Shown one piece after another: positions 33,075 through 41,851 of a stretch of DNA of 64,000 nt; position 1 is the stretch's first letter; each line of letters begins with the position of its first letter. The DNA comes from Mucilaginibacter flavus (GTDB taxonomy: Bacteria; Bacteroidota; Bacteroidia; Sphingobacteriales; Sphingobacteriaceae), in the NCBI RefSeq assembly GCF_030409315.1, contig NZ_JAUFPS010000028.1, forward strand, positions 248,001 to 312,000, in the 5' to 3' direction. The position numbers and the translations under genes were made by a program. The notes under the pieces were generated by a model, which had not been told where the DNA came from, ran no database searches, and saw nothing but the letters and a program-made list of their open reading frames with translations.

Positions 33075-33692
33075 TTATTCAAATACCAATTCATCGGCAG
33101 CCCAGCCATCCAGCTCTTGTGGATTATGGCTTACTATAATGGTGGTGGTGCCTAACTGTTTCAAAACTATTTTCAGTCCGGCTATCAATTCGGTTTTCAT
33201 TTTTGGGTCGAGGGCCGAGAAAGGTTCATCCATCAACAGCAATTTGGGTTTGGTGGCCAGCGCTCTTAATATGGCTAAACGCTGTTGCTGCCCGCCAGAT
33301 AGGTATTCTGGTTTGTGGGTTTCCAGTGTATCCAATTTGCCCAATACCAATAAGCGTTTTACCCAAAGTTCATCAGTGGTAGCGTATTCCAGGTGTTGCC
33401 TCACGGTCATGTTAGGGAACAGCGCGTATTGCTGAAACACAAAACCGATATTCCTTTGCTGCGTTGGGATGTTGATTTTAGTTCCCGCATCAAACCAGGT
33501 AGTCCCGGCAGCAACTATTCTTCCCTTTTCGGGGATTGTTAAGCCCGCTATCACTTTCAAAAAAGTAGTTTTCCCCGAGCCGGATGGCCCGTATATTTTG
33601 GTTACGCTACCTGCGGCAAACTGATGATTAACCTTCAGCACCTGTTGGCCTTGATAGGCTTTAAGCTTTTTTTCAATGTTTATGCTGATCAT
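33075..33692 (-). CDS. modC: Molybdate ABC transporter ATP-binding protein (short ModC)
   Basis: A 205-residue ATPase with Walker A GPSGSGKTTFLK (about residue 36), signature LSGGQQQRLAI, Walker B LLLMDEPFSALD and H-loop SHNP. It stops right after the nucleotide-binding domain. The C-terminal TOBE/Mop domain that senses molybdate in longer ModC proteins is missing, so it lacks that regulation. It overlaps modB by four bases (ATGA), and the order modA-modB-modC on one strand supports molybdate or tungstate uptake over other anions. Confidence 0.88.
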   Translation of the reverse strand: MISINIEKKLKAYQGQQVLKVNHQFAAGSVTKIYGPSGSGKTTFLKVIAGLTIPEKGRIVAAGTTWFDAGTKINIPTQQRNIGFVFQQYALFPNMTVRQHLEYATTDELWVKRLLVLGKLDTLETHKPEYLSGGQQQRLAILRALATKPKLLLMDEPFSALDPKMKTELIAGLKIVLKQLGTTTIIVSHNPQELDGWAADELVFE

Positions 33693-34366
33693 CCTAAGGG
33701 GCTTTTGGCTTGATATTTATTAAATACAAAAACCGATATCACCAGTACAAACGTAATGGAAAACAAAATAAGCGAATAATTATTGGCCGAAGCATAATCC
33801 ATTTTTTCTACCGAATCATAAACCGCTATAGAGGCAACCCTGGTTACGCCCGGGATATTGCCGCCTATCATCAGCACCACACCAAACTCGCCTAAGGTAT
33901 GTGCAAAAGTAAGCACAATGGCCGTTAATAAAGATGGTTTAATATTGGGCAGCAGCACGCTTTTAAACGTTTGCCATGGGCTTTTACCTAATGTATACGA
34001 TGCTTCGGCTAATGAAGCAGGCAATTGTTGCAATGCCGATTTTACCGGCCCAACCATAAAAGGCATGCTGTAAATTACCGATGCCAAAACCAACCCCTGG
34101 AACGAAAATACAAACTGCACATCGAAACTATCATGCAGCCATTTACCAATGCCGTGCTGCGGACTAAATGCCAGCAATAAATAAAAACCCAACACCGATG
34201 GTGGCAGCACCAATGGCATGGTAATAATAGCCTCAATAATGATTTTAAAAAATGTTTTACCCCGCGAAAGCCACCAGGCAAACGGAACGCCAATAACAAT
34301 TAGCATAGCCGTAGTGATGCCTGCTAATTTTAAGGTGAGCCAAATGGGCGATAGGTCCATTAACAA
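33689..34366 (-). CDS. modB: Molybdate ABC transporter permease
   Basis: Inner-membrane permease of 225 residues with five to six helices. The ABC-coupling motif is visible in EASYTLGKSPWQTFKSVLLP at about residues 140-160, and FAHTLGEFGVVLMIGGNIPG is the typical ModB segment after it. The start lies nine bases after the modA stop codon and the end overlaps modC. The product carries molybdate needed for the molybdenum hydroxylase encoded at 56263-60041; the two loci are not adjacent. Confidence 0.93.
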   Translation of the reverse strand: MLMDLSPIWLTLKLAGITTAMLIVIGVPFAWWLSRGKTFFKIIIEAIITMPLVLPPSVLGFYLLLAFSPQHGIGKWLHDSFDVQFVFSFQGLVLASVIYSMPFMVGPVKSALQQLPASLAEASYTLGKSPWQTFKSVLLPNIKPSLLTAIVLTFAHTLGEFGVVLMIGGNIPGVTRVASIAVYDSVEKMDYASANNYSLILFSITFVLVISVFVFNKYQAKSPLG

Positions 34367-34375
34367 AAATAACGC

Positions 34376-35152
34376 TTATTGTACACGGTAGCCATAGCTT
34401 TCAAAAATACTTTTTGCAGCGGGGCTTAAAATGTACCGGTAAAACTTTTCAGCAACGGGATTGCCGGCGCTGTGTTTTAATATCACCATGCCTTGTAAAA
34501 TAGGGGAGTAATCTTTTGGATCAATAATTTTGTAAAACAACTGCGTTTTGCCCGCGGCCTCTTTGATAAACGCCTGGGTGGTAAAGCCAACATCGGCCAC
34601 ACCGGTGCTTATGTAAGTGTTAACCTGCGATATGCTTTCGCCATATACTATTTTTGATTTTACATCATCCAAAATACCCTTACGCTGCAAAACCTCTTCG
34701 GCTGCTTTACCATAAGGGGCGATGGAGGGGTTGGCTATAGCTATCTTTTTAACCCTTGCCGTTAACAAAAGCCGCTCCCAGTTATTAAAGCCGATATCTT
34801 GCGAGCTGCAGATAATTAAACTGCCTTTGGCATACACCACCGGCTTTTGCAGGGCGAAGCCATTTTTAAATAAAGCATCAGGGAAACTCATATCTGCCGA
34901 AAGGAACACATCAAAGGGCGCGCCGTTGCTGATCTGTGCTACCAGCTTGCCCGATGAACCAACAACAGGATCGATAGTAATGCCCGTTTTTTGTTTAAAA
35001 TCTTTTTGCAAAACCTCAATTACCGTTTGCAGGTTGGCAGCCGCGGCAACCCTCACATTTTGAGCCAAAGCCGGTAAATGTGCCAAAGCGCAAAAGGCAA
35101 ATAAAAAAAATATGTTTTTTATTGCCTTGTTATTGTATTGCTGATGTTTCAT
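34376..35152 (-). CDS. modA: Molybdate-binding periplasmic protein
   Basis: Substrate-binding protein of 258 residues with a signal peptide ending ALAQ at about residue 30. VRVAAAANLQTVIEVL starts the mature protein. VVGSSGKLVAQISNGAPFDVFLSAD holds the anion-binding serines and is the family signature, and GVADVGFTTQAFI is in the second lobe. First gene of modABC. The upstream stretch (35153-35270) holds no clean promoter consensus. Molybdate versus tungstate cannot be decided from sequence alone. Confidence 0.93.
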   Translation of the reverse strand: MKHQQYNNKAIKNIFFLFAFCALAHLPALAQNVRVAAAANLQTVIEVLQKDFKQKTGITIDPVVGSSGKLVAQISNGAPFDVFLSADMSFPDALFKNGFALQKPVVYAKGSLIICSSQDIGFNNWERLLLTARVKKIAIANPSIAPYGKAAEEVLQRKGILDDVKSKIVYGESISQVNTYISTGVADVGFTTQAFIKEAAGKTQLFYKIIDPKDYSPILQGMVILKHSAGNPVAEKFYRYILSPAAKSIFESYGYRVQ

Positions 35153-35362
35153 CGCTTTTTGTTTTTTCTGTTAAGCCTGCAAAGGTTTACTTGGTATTAA
35201 AGCGTATCAATAACGCCAAAACAAAGCCTTTGATACGATAACACCACAAATATATACTTGTTAAGCGGTTAATTGATTTATATATTAGTGATGCTTAATC
35301 ACCAATTTAACCCAAATTTAATATCAATTGAAAACAATTTAACCTGTTTTTATAAACCCGTT

Positions 35363-36850
35363 ATGAAAATAAATTTAACCAGAACTGTTATTACCTCCAT
35401 TGTTACCCTTTGCGTTTTTAGCGCGGCATCGTGTGGTAAAAAATCGTCTGCAGGCACTGTTACCCCTACTAATCCAACTACCCCAACTACGCCAACCACA
35501 CCGCTTAGTAGCGATGTGGCCATGTGGCTTACCACTGCCGATCAAACCAACGTGTTTAGCAAGCAAAACGTGTCAATTAACTTTGGTACCAGCGCTGCTT
35601 CGGGTCCGCTCATCAATATCGATGCGGCAACTACTTACCAAACTATTGACGGTTTTGGTTATTGCCTTACCGGCGGCAGCGCCCAGGTAATTAACCTGAT
35701 GAGCGATGCGCAAAAGAACGATTTGCTTACCGATTTATTTGCTACCGATGGCACGCACATTGGTGTAAGTTATTTAAGAATAACCATCGGCGCATCAGAC
35801 TTAAGCGCTTTTGATTATACTTACGATGAGGTAACTCCCGGCCAAACCGATGTCGACCTCAAAAGCTTCTCTATCGACCAGGAAAAAACTGACCTGATCC
35901 CTATCCTGAAAAAGATCATCGCCATAAATCCCGCTATTAAAATATTAGCTACGCCCTGGACGGCCCCTACCTGGATGAAAACCGCGCCGCTTGGCGAAAA
36001 CGGCTTTAAAGGTGGCAGCTTAAACACGGCCTATTATGATACTTACGCCAAATATTTTGTAAAATACATACAGGCCATGAAAGCCCAGGGCATAACCATT
36101 GATGCCGTTACGCCGCAAAATGAGCCGCTAAATGCCTATAACAACCCGGCCATGACGATGCAATCAAACGAGGAGGCCGATTTTGTAAAAAACAATCTTG
36201 GTCCGCAGTTTAAGGCAGCAGGCATAACAGCCAAAATTATTGTTTACGATCATAATGCCGACCATACCGAGTACCCTACCGATATTTATAAAGACGCGGT
36301 AGCTAACCCTTACATTGATGGTTCGGCATTTCATTTATATGCGGGCAGCATTAATTCTGTTTCGGCCGTGCACGATGCTTATCCAGCTAAAAACCTTTAT
36401 TTTACAGAGCAGTATACCCCGGCAACGGGTGGTTTTGGTGGCGATTTATCGTGGCATGTAACCAACCTTATTGTGGGGGCTACCCGCAACTGGTGCCGCA
36501 ATGTGCTGGAGTGGAACCTGGCTACCGATCCATCGTTCGGGCCGCATACAAACGGGGGCTGCGATGGTTGCAAGGGGGCCTTAACCATCAATTCGGCAAC
36601 ATCGGTTACGCGCAACGTATCGTACTATATTATTGCCCATGCATCTAAATTTGTGAGGCCCGGCGCTGTGAGGATAGCGTCTGATTATCTATCAGCCTTA
36701 CCCAACGTAGCTTTCAGAAACACAGATGGTTCAACGGTGTTGATCGTATTAAATTCGGGTACCAGCCAACAAAGTTTTAGTTTTAAAATTGGCGGCAAAA
36801 CAGCCACTTCAACTTTGGATGCGGGCGCGGTTGCTACATATGTATGGTAA
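35363..36850 (+). CDS. GH30 family glycoside hydrolase lipoprotein
   Basis: Exported hydrolase of 495 residues. The start at 35363 gives a lipoprotein signal (MKINLTRTVITSIVTL..AASC) followed by a Thr/Pro-rich linker. The catalytic barrel contains the acid/base glutamate in [13 protein letters not shown] at about residue 254 and the nucleophile glutamate in LYFTEQYTP at about 348, both as in GH30. GYCLTGGSAQVINLM near the N-terminus and the C-terminal beta-sandwich (VAFRNTDGSTVLIVLNSG) complete the fold. It lacks the beta-trefoil found on the paralogue at 39824. GH30 enzymes of Bacteroidota often cleave beta-1,6-glucan, which is likely here but not certain. Confidence 0.92.
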   Translation: MKINLTRTVITSIVTLCVFSAASCGKKSSAGTVTPTNPTTPTTPTTPLSSDVAMWLTTADQTNVFSKQNVSINFGTSAASGPLINIDAATTYQTIDGFGYCLTGGSAQVINLMSDAQKNDLLTDLFATDGTHIGVSYLRITIGASDLSAFDYTYDEVTPGQTDVDLKSFSIDQEKTDLIPILKKIIAINPAIKILATPWTAPTWMKTAPLGENGFKGGSLNTAYYDTYAKYFVKYIQAMKAQGITIDAVTPQNEPLNAYNNPAMTMQSNEEADFVKNNLGPQFKAAGITAKIIVYDHNADHTEYPTDIYKDAVANPYIDGSAFHLYAGSINSVSAVHDAYPAKNLYFTEQYTPATGGFGGDLSWHVTNLIVGATRNWCRNVLEWNLATDPSFGPHTNGGCDGCKGALTINSATSVTRNVSYYIIAHASKFVRPGAVRIASDYLSALPNVAFRNTDGSTVLIVLNSGTSQQSFSFKIGGKTATSTLDAGAVATYVW

Positions 36851-37007
36851 GTTTTTGAACTTTATAAAAGATATTAAAAAGTAATAGGAAACATAGCCGC
36901 AATTTGATAAAAAAGTGTTTTAAATAACTGTATTATATACCTTTAATAGGAATATAAAAATAAAAATATTATCATTGTACCCGGCCTGACGCTAACCAAC
37001 TAACCAG

Positions 37008-37044
37008 CTTTCGTGCCTGCAAAACCAAGTTGCAGGTACGAAAG
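37008..37044 (+). promoter_or_regulatory. Hairpin-forming inverted repeat upstream of the 7TM sensor gene
   Basis: CTTTCGTGCCTGC (37008-37020) and GCAGGTACGAAAG (37032-37044) pair over 13 positions with one G-T mismatch around an 11-base loop, ending 23 bases before the ATG. It may be an operator, possibly for the DNA-binding domain encoded by the gene itself, or an mRNA structure controlling translation. Confidence 0.45.
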
Positions 37045-37067
37045 ATACTTACCCTGTTTACCTGTGT

Positions 37068-38978
37068 ATGTACAAACTTTTAACAAGAGTATTTACAACT
37101 TTTTTCCTGTTATTTTTTTGCAACACAATACGCACATCGGCTCAAACTGTTGTACAGCTTAATGATAGCGTAAAGCAACATATATTTGAGTACAAGCAGG
37201 TTTACTACTTTGAAGATACTACCGGCAGAGTGCCTTTTAACCAGGTAAATATCTCCGCTTTTGACGCCCGTTTTAAAGTAAACCCCGAGCCAACCCCGGT
37301 AACACGCAACATCAATTCTGCTTATTGGTACCGCATCAAAATAGGCGGTAACCTTAACACCAAAAACAACTGGCTGCTGGAGTTTTTTGATCAAACTATT
37401 GATAGTATTACCGTTTATTCGCCCAACGCGCAACATCAATATACAGCCACGCTTTTAGGCAGCAACCGCCCGTTTGAAGCCCGTTTTTATCACCACAAAA
37501 ACTTTAGTCTTAATTTGGTTAACCCCAAAACCGGCGATGCGGTTTATTATATCCGTATCCGGTCGCACCATTCGGTAAACGTAATTATGGTGTTGCGTAC
37601 CGTAAGCTGGTTTATAAGTTACGCCCTGGATGAGTATTTCTTTTTCGGCGTTTTTTACGGGATGATATTGGTTTTTGGGCTATATAACCTCATGATGTTT
37701 GTGGCCATGCGCAAGGTGCAATACCTGTACTACATCGCCTATAATATCAGCATCGGCCTTTATGAAATGTGTGCCGATGGTATTGCCTACCAGTACATTT
37801 GGCCCAACAACCCGGTTTGGAACCACTATGCCTATGGCATAGCCCTTTTTGCTGCCAGTATTTTCGCGGTGTTATTTACGCAAAGCCTGCTCAATTTAAA
37901 AATCAACGCGCCACGTTTATATAAAGCTACCAGTTGGATTATTGCCTTAAGAAGCTTGTTTTTTCTGGCCTGCCTTACCATCAATAACAGCTGGTTTAAT
38001 TACAAGATTATTGAGTTTATACCGCTGTTACTGGCCTTTTACAGCGGGTGCTACACTTGGGTTAAAGGCTATAAGCCGGCAAGGTTTTTTGTGATAGGCT
38101 ATTCGTTTTTATTAACCGGCTTTATCATAAAAAGCTGTATTGCGCTAAACTGGTGGATATTGCCGGTTACCGAGTTTGCCTACTACAGCCTGAGCGTTTG
38201 TTTTATTACCGAAATGCTGTTTATTTCTTTTGCCATAGGCGATAGGGTGCGGATACTGAAAAAGCAAAAAGATGACGCCCAGCTGGCTATTATTGCCCAG
38301 ATGAAACAAAACGAGGAGTTGAAAGACAACCTCAACAAACGCCTGGAAGAGCAGGTGCAGGAACGTACTAAAGAGCTCGTTGAAAAATCATCAATGATTG
38401 CCGACCAGAACGAAGAGTTACGTTCTGTTAATGAACTTTTACAGCAACAGGCCGAAGAAATTTCGAGAATGAATGTGTTATTGGAGAAGGATAATATCAT
38501 TCTGCACAACGACATTGAGAAAGTAACGCATGACCGTGTAATGTCGGCCGAGGTTGACTTTGAAGAGTTTAGCAAAATTTACCCCGATAGGGAAACCTGC
38601 TTTAAATTTCTGAGCGATTTGAAATGGGAAAACGGTTATGCCTGCCGCAAATGCAGCGGAACCCATTACGGCGGCGGTCATTTACCTTACAGCAGGCGCT
38701 GCTCCAAATGTGGTTATGAAGAATCGGTAATAGCCTACACCATTTTACAAAACACCCGCATCCCCACCAATAAAGCCTTTTACATGATCTTTTTGATGTA
38801 CTCCACCAAAGGAAAGATCTCCTCACATAAATTATCAGAAATCCTGTCTATCCGCCAAAGCACCTGCTGGGCTTACAGCACCCGCATTAAAAAAGCCATG
38901 GAAGCCCGTAAAAAAGAGATCAAAAACGCCGGGGCCAAGGGTTGGAGCAAGCTGGTAATTGATAATAGCGCGGATTGA
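37068..38978 (+). CDS. 7TMR-DISM membrane sensor fused to an IS1595-type transposase DNA-binding region
   Basis: A 636-residue membrane protein. A signal peptide (to about residue 25) precedes an extracytoplasmic beta-sandwich of the 7TMR-DISMED2 type (about 30-165), which in this family often binds carbohydrate-like ligands. Seven membrane helices follow (about 185-395), then a coiled coil (about 398-485). In place of a kinase or cyclase, the output part (about 500-636) is a zinc ribbon (cysteines at about 526, 529, 545 and 548). After it comes the helical segment that in IS1595-family transposases joins the ribbon to the DDE domain (AYTILQNTRIPTNKAFYMIF, then KISSHKLSEILSI). The DDE nuclease is absent, so this is not a transposase. 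It sits between two GH30 genes. A membrane-tethered DNA-binding regulator is the likely role, by inference. Confidence 0.8.
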   Translation: MYKLLTRVFTTFFLLFFCNTIRTSAQTVVQLNDSVKQHIFEYKQVYYFEDTTGRVPFNQVNISAFDARFKVNPEPTPVTRNINSAYWYRIKIGGNLNTKNNWLLEFFDQTIDSITVYSPNAQHQYTATLLGSNRPFEARFYHHKNFSLNLVNPKTGDAVYYIRIRSHHSVNVIMVLRTVSWFISYALDEYFFFGVFYGMILVFGLYNLMMFVAMRKVQYLYYIAYNISIGLYEMCADGIAYQYIWPNNPVWNHYAYGIALFAASIFAVLFTQSLLNLKINAPRLYKATSWIIALRSLFFLACLTINNSWFNYKIIEFIPLLLAFYSGCYTWVKGYKPARFFVIGYSFLLTGFIIKSCIALNWWILPVTEFAYYSLSVCFITEMLFISFAIGDRVRILKKQKDDAQLAIIAQMKQNEELKDNLNKRLEEQVQERTKELVEKSSMIADQNEELRSVNELLQQQAEEISRMNVLLEKDNIILHNDIEKVTHDRVMSAEVDFEEFSKIYPDRETCFKFLSDLKWENGYACRKCSGTHYGGGHLPYSRRCSKCGYEESVIAYTILQNTRIPTNKAFYMIFLMYSTKGKISSHKLSEILSIRQSTCWAYSTRIKKAMEARKKEIKNAGAKGWSKLVIDNSAD

Positions 38979-39603
38979 AACCTTTATTTCTTCAATAGAA
39001 ATCTGCTGATTTTACAACGCCCGATGTTAATTCTTTTCTTCCTTTTTTTAGAAGCTGTTTAAAAACGGATACGAAAAGAAATTATAGCCCAAAATCGCCA
39101 TTGCTTCGTTATTCCTTCTACCTATGGCTTATCGTTTAAACGCTGATTACGACTCACCCGGTCTACGCTTCGCTGGACCACCCTCTCTCCGGCAAGCCGC
39201 AAAGAGGGTTAAAGAAACAAAAATCTTCTTGCCCCTCTATGCGACGCAGTCGGAGAGAGGGGCAGACGGGCGTAGCCTCGTCGGGGTGAGTCGTCTGCGC
39301 CTTGTTCACATCATGCTGTCCTCCAGATATCGGGAATCTTACCAGAGGCAATAACAATCTGTTTTCTTATTTTTAAACCCCTCTCTTAGTGTTGCCTAAA
39401 CACTATAGCTCTATTTAAATCCAACATCCTTGTTTTTTCTTTAAAATTAATTGCGAAGTAAGCGTATCGCAAAAAAAAAGCTATTTCCTAAAATATCGTT
39501 TTAAAGCGTTTTAGTATTGGTTTTTAATATTTATGCTCCTGTTGTCTAAGCGTATCGAAACATTCATAATGTACTATATATCAGTTATTTATAAATATTT
39601 TAC
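38979..39603. repeat. Long gap containing an inverted-repeat element (39149-39295)
   Basis: The element begins ACGACTCACCCGGTCTACGC and ends GCGTAGCCTCGTCGGGGTGAG followed by TCGT, its imperfect complement, with further nested pairing inside (CCTCTCTCCG against CGGAGAGAGG). It shares its GGGGTGAGTCG end with the element at 13333-13417. A 76-codon frame across it is not a plausible protein. From about 39360 to 39600 the sequence is AT-rich and nothing was recognised. Confidence 0.7.
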
Positions 39604-39635
39604 TTGCTTATTACGTTTAAAATAGCATAAATTTG
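39604..39635 (+). promoter_or_regulatory. Promoter of the GH30-trefoil / GH16 genes
   Basis: TTG at 39604-39606, a 21-base spacer and TAAATTTG at 39628-39635 match the Bacteroidota consensus. The leader to the ATG at 39824 would be about 185 bases, long enough for post-transcriptional control, although no known riboswitch was recognised in it. Confidence 0.55.
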
Positions 39636-39823
39636 TTTTACAGTTATAAACCATATATACACCTGCCTTCCAGAAAAATAGTTTTAAGCACAGCCTTTTC
39701 GCTGTAGCTTAAGTATTGATGTTTTAAGCATTGGTTAAGCATTTTTGTGGACTTAGCCTTTGCGTAGCCGGTGTTTTGTGGTGGATTTTACCGTGCAAAT
39801 CAATTAAACCAAATAGTAATTTT

Positions 39824-41704
39824 ATGAACATCAACTACAATTTAAAGCGATTGGCAGTCCTCACCCTGCTACCCGCAACATTGCTGTTTTCCTGTAAAAA
39901 AGATGCCAATACAGGGGCGGCCAAAACACAGGAAACAAGCAGTGGTACCGTTAGCCGCGCCGCTAATGAGGGGGTAAACGCCTGGGTAACCACATCCGAT
40001 CAATCCAAACTATTACAGGCCCAAACCAGCTTCAATTTTGCTGCCGATGCCGGCACTAATGCTACTACAGTAACCGTGGATGAAAACACAACTTACCAGG
40101 GCATAGATGGTTTTGGCTTTACCTTAACCGGCGGTAGCGCCAGTTTATTGAACGGACTTGGCGGTAACCAGGCCGCGGTTTTAAGCGAACTTTTTGGAAC
40201 CGCCAACGGGCAAATCGGTATCAGCTATCTGCGTATCAGCATCGGCGCGTCTGATTTAAGTTCAAGCGATTTTACTTACGACCAGGTTTCCGGCGACGTA
40301 AACATGAACAGTTTCAGCATCAGCCAGGAAAACACCGATCTGCTGCCTATTCTTAAAAAAATCATCGCCATAAATCCATCTATCAAAATTATAGCCACCC
40401 CATGGACGGCCCCAACCTGGATGAAGGTTAACACCACAGGAAATAACGGCTATACCGGTGGCAGCTTAAACACCGCGTACTACGATGCCTACGCCCGGTA
40501 CTTTGTAAAATATTTACAAGCCATGCAGGCACAAGGCATCACTATTGATGCTATTACGCCTCAGAACGAACCGCTTAATCCATATAATAATCCAAGTATG
40601 GTGATGCAGGCCAGCGAGGAAGCTAACTTCATTAAAAATAATCTTGGTCCGCAAATAAGGGCGGCTGGTTTCGCCACCAAAATCATCGCCTATGATCATA
40701 ATACGGATAGGATTGATTATCCAGAGGCTGTTTTAGCAGATGCCGGTGCAAACCCTTATGTTGATGGTTCGGCATTTCACTTGTATGCGGGTGCCATTGC
40801 TTCATTAAGCGATGTGCATAACGCGTATCCCGCTAAAAACGTGTACTTCACCGAGCAATGGGTAGGCGCGCCAAGCAATTTTGGCGGCGACCTTTCATGG
40901 CATGTAAACAACCTGGTAATTGGCGCTACGCGTAACTGGAGCCGCAACGTTTTGGAATGGAACTTAGCGGCAGATGTTAACTACAATCCGCATACCGCCG
41001 GTGGTTGCAGCACCTGCGTAGGTGCTATAACCGTAAGCGGCACATCCATTACCCGCAATGTGGGTTATTACATTATTGGTCACGCGGCACGTTTCGTTCG
41101 CCCGGGAGCTGTAAGGATCTCCTCAAATCTATCCGGCGATATCCAGAACGTGGCTTTCAAAAATTCTGATGGCAGCAAGGTACTTGTCGCGTTAAACAGT
41201 GGGTCGGCCAGTGTTACCTTCAAAGTGAAATGGGGTGCCGAATCTTTCACTTACACCCTGGCAGCAGGCGCGGTAGCTACTTTTAAATGGAGCGGCACGC
41301 AATCAAGCGGTTCATCATCCGGCGCGCCTATCGGTTCGATAATTACCCTCAAAGGCATCAACAATCAATATGTAAGCAGCGAGAACGGCACTACAGCCAT
41401 GAACTGTAACCGCCCAACCGCATCGGCATGGGAGCAGTTTACCGTGGTTGATGCCGGTGCGGGCAAAATAGCGCTGCAGGGGATGGGCAAATACGTATCG
41501 AGCGAAAACGGTACCCAGGCCATCACCTGTAACCGTGCCACTTACGGCGACTGGGAAAAGTTTGACTGGGTAGTAAACGCCGATGGTACAATTTCCTTGC
41601 GCGGCAACAACGGCAAATACGTAAGCAGCGAAAACGGTACCCAGGCCATGACCTGTAACCGGGCAAGCATATCTGGCTGGGAAGCGTTTGGCGTAAATAA
41701 ATAA
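39824..41704 (+). CDS. GH30 family glycoside hydrolase lipoprotein with C-terminal beta-trefoil module
   Basis: A 626-residue lipoprotein; start at 39824 gives the lipobox LLFSC followed by KKD. The GH30 barrel is closely related to that at 35363, with acid/base glutamate in [13 protein letters not shown] (about residue 249) and nucleophile glutamate in VYFTEQWVG (about 344). After the beta-sandwich a Ser/Gly linker ([13 protein letters not shown]) leads to three repeats of about 40 residues (505-626). Each has YVSSENGT, a CNR and a WE.F element, forming a fascin-like beta-trefoil. The same module ends the GH16 protein downstream, so it is probably a carbohydrate-binding domain, perhaps of the CBM92 type that binds beta-1,3/1,6-glucans. 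Likely acts on surface-bound fungal-type glucan. Confidence 0.92.
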   Translation: MNINYNLKRLAVLTLLPATLLFSCKKDANTGAAKTQETSSGTVSRAANEGVNAWVTTSDQSKLLQAQTSFNFAADAGTNATTVTVDENTTYQGIDGFGFTLTGGSASLLNGLGGNQAAVLSELFGTANGQIGISYLRISIGASDLSSSDFTYDQVSGDVNMNSFSISQENTDLLPILKKIIAINPSIKIIATPWTAPTWMKVNTTGNNGYTGGSLNTAYYDAYARYFVKYLQAMQAQGITIDAITPQNEPLNPYNNPSMVMQASEEANFIKNNLGPQIRAAGFATKIIAYDHNTDRIDYPEAVLADAGANPYVDGSAFHLYAGAIASLSDVHNAYPAKNVYFTEQWVGAPSNFGGDLSWHVNNLVIGATRNWSRNVLEWNLAADVNYNPHTAGGCSTCVGAITVSGTSITRNVGYYIIGHAARFVRPGAVRISSNLSGDIQNVAFKNSDGSKVLVALNSGSASVTFKVKWGAESFTYTLAAGAVATFKWSGTQSSGSSSGAPIGSIITLKGINNQYVSSENGTTAMNCNRPTASAWEQFTVVDAGAGKIALQGMGKYVSSENGTQAITCNRATYGDWEKFDWVVNADGTISLRGNNGKYVSSENGTQAMTCNRASISGWEAFGVNK

Positions 41705-41705
41705 A

Positions 41706-41803
41706 AAATGTAGAGACGCAATATTTTGCGTCTCCTGCTTGCAAATCAGACTTGCAAATTTGCTTGCCTGGTGGGAGACGCAAAATATTGCGTCTCTACA
41801 TTA
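41706..41803. repeat. Palindromic element with perfect 29-bp arms, each arm itself a hairpin
   Basis: The arms (41707-41735 and 41774-41802) are exact reverse complements. Within each arm GAGACGCAA and TTGCGTCTC form a second palindrome around TATT. The element begins right after the GH30 stop codon and ends 50 bases before the GH16 start. It could form a large cruciform and may act as an mRNA stabiliser or partial terminator between the two genes, or be a small mobile repeat. Confidence 0.9.
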
Positions 41804-41851
41804 AAACATAAATCCCTGCAATCCACCAATTATTTACCAAATACAAACATT

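Noticed and set aside
38500-38978. An intact insertion sequence, because of the IS1595-like zinc ribbon
   Set aside because: There is no DDE nuclease domain, no terminal inverted repeats flank it, and the segment is in frame with a 7TM sensor.
39124-39354. Open frames on both strands at the 39149-39295 repeat
   Set aside because: They are translations of palindromic repeat DNA; no start signal, no domain and no conservation of reading sense between arms.
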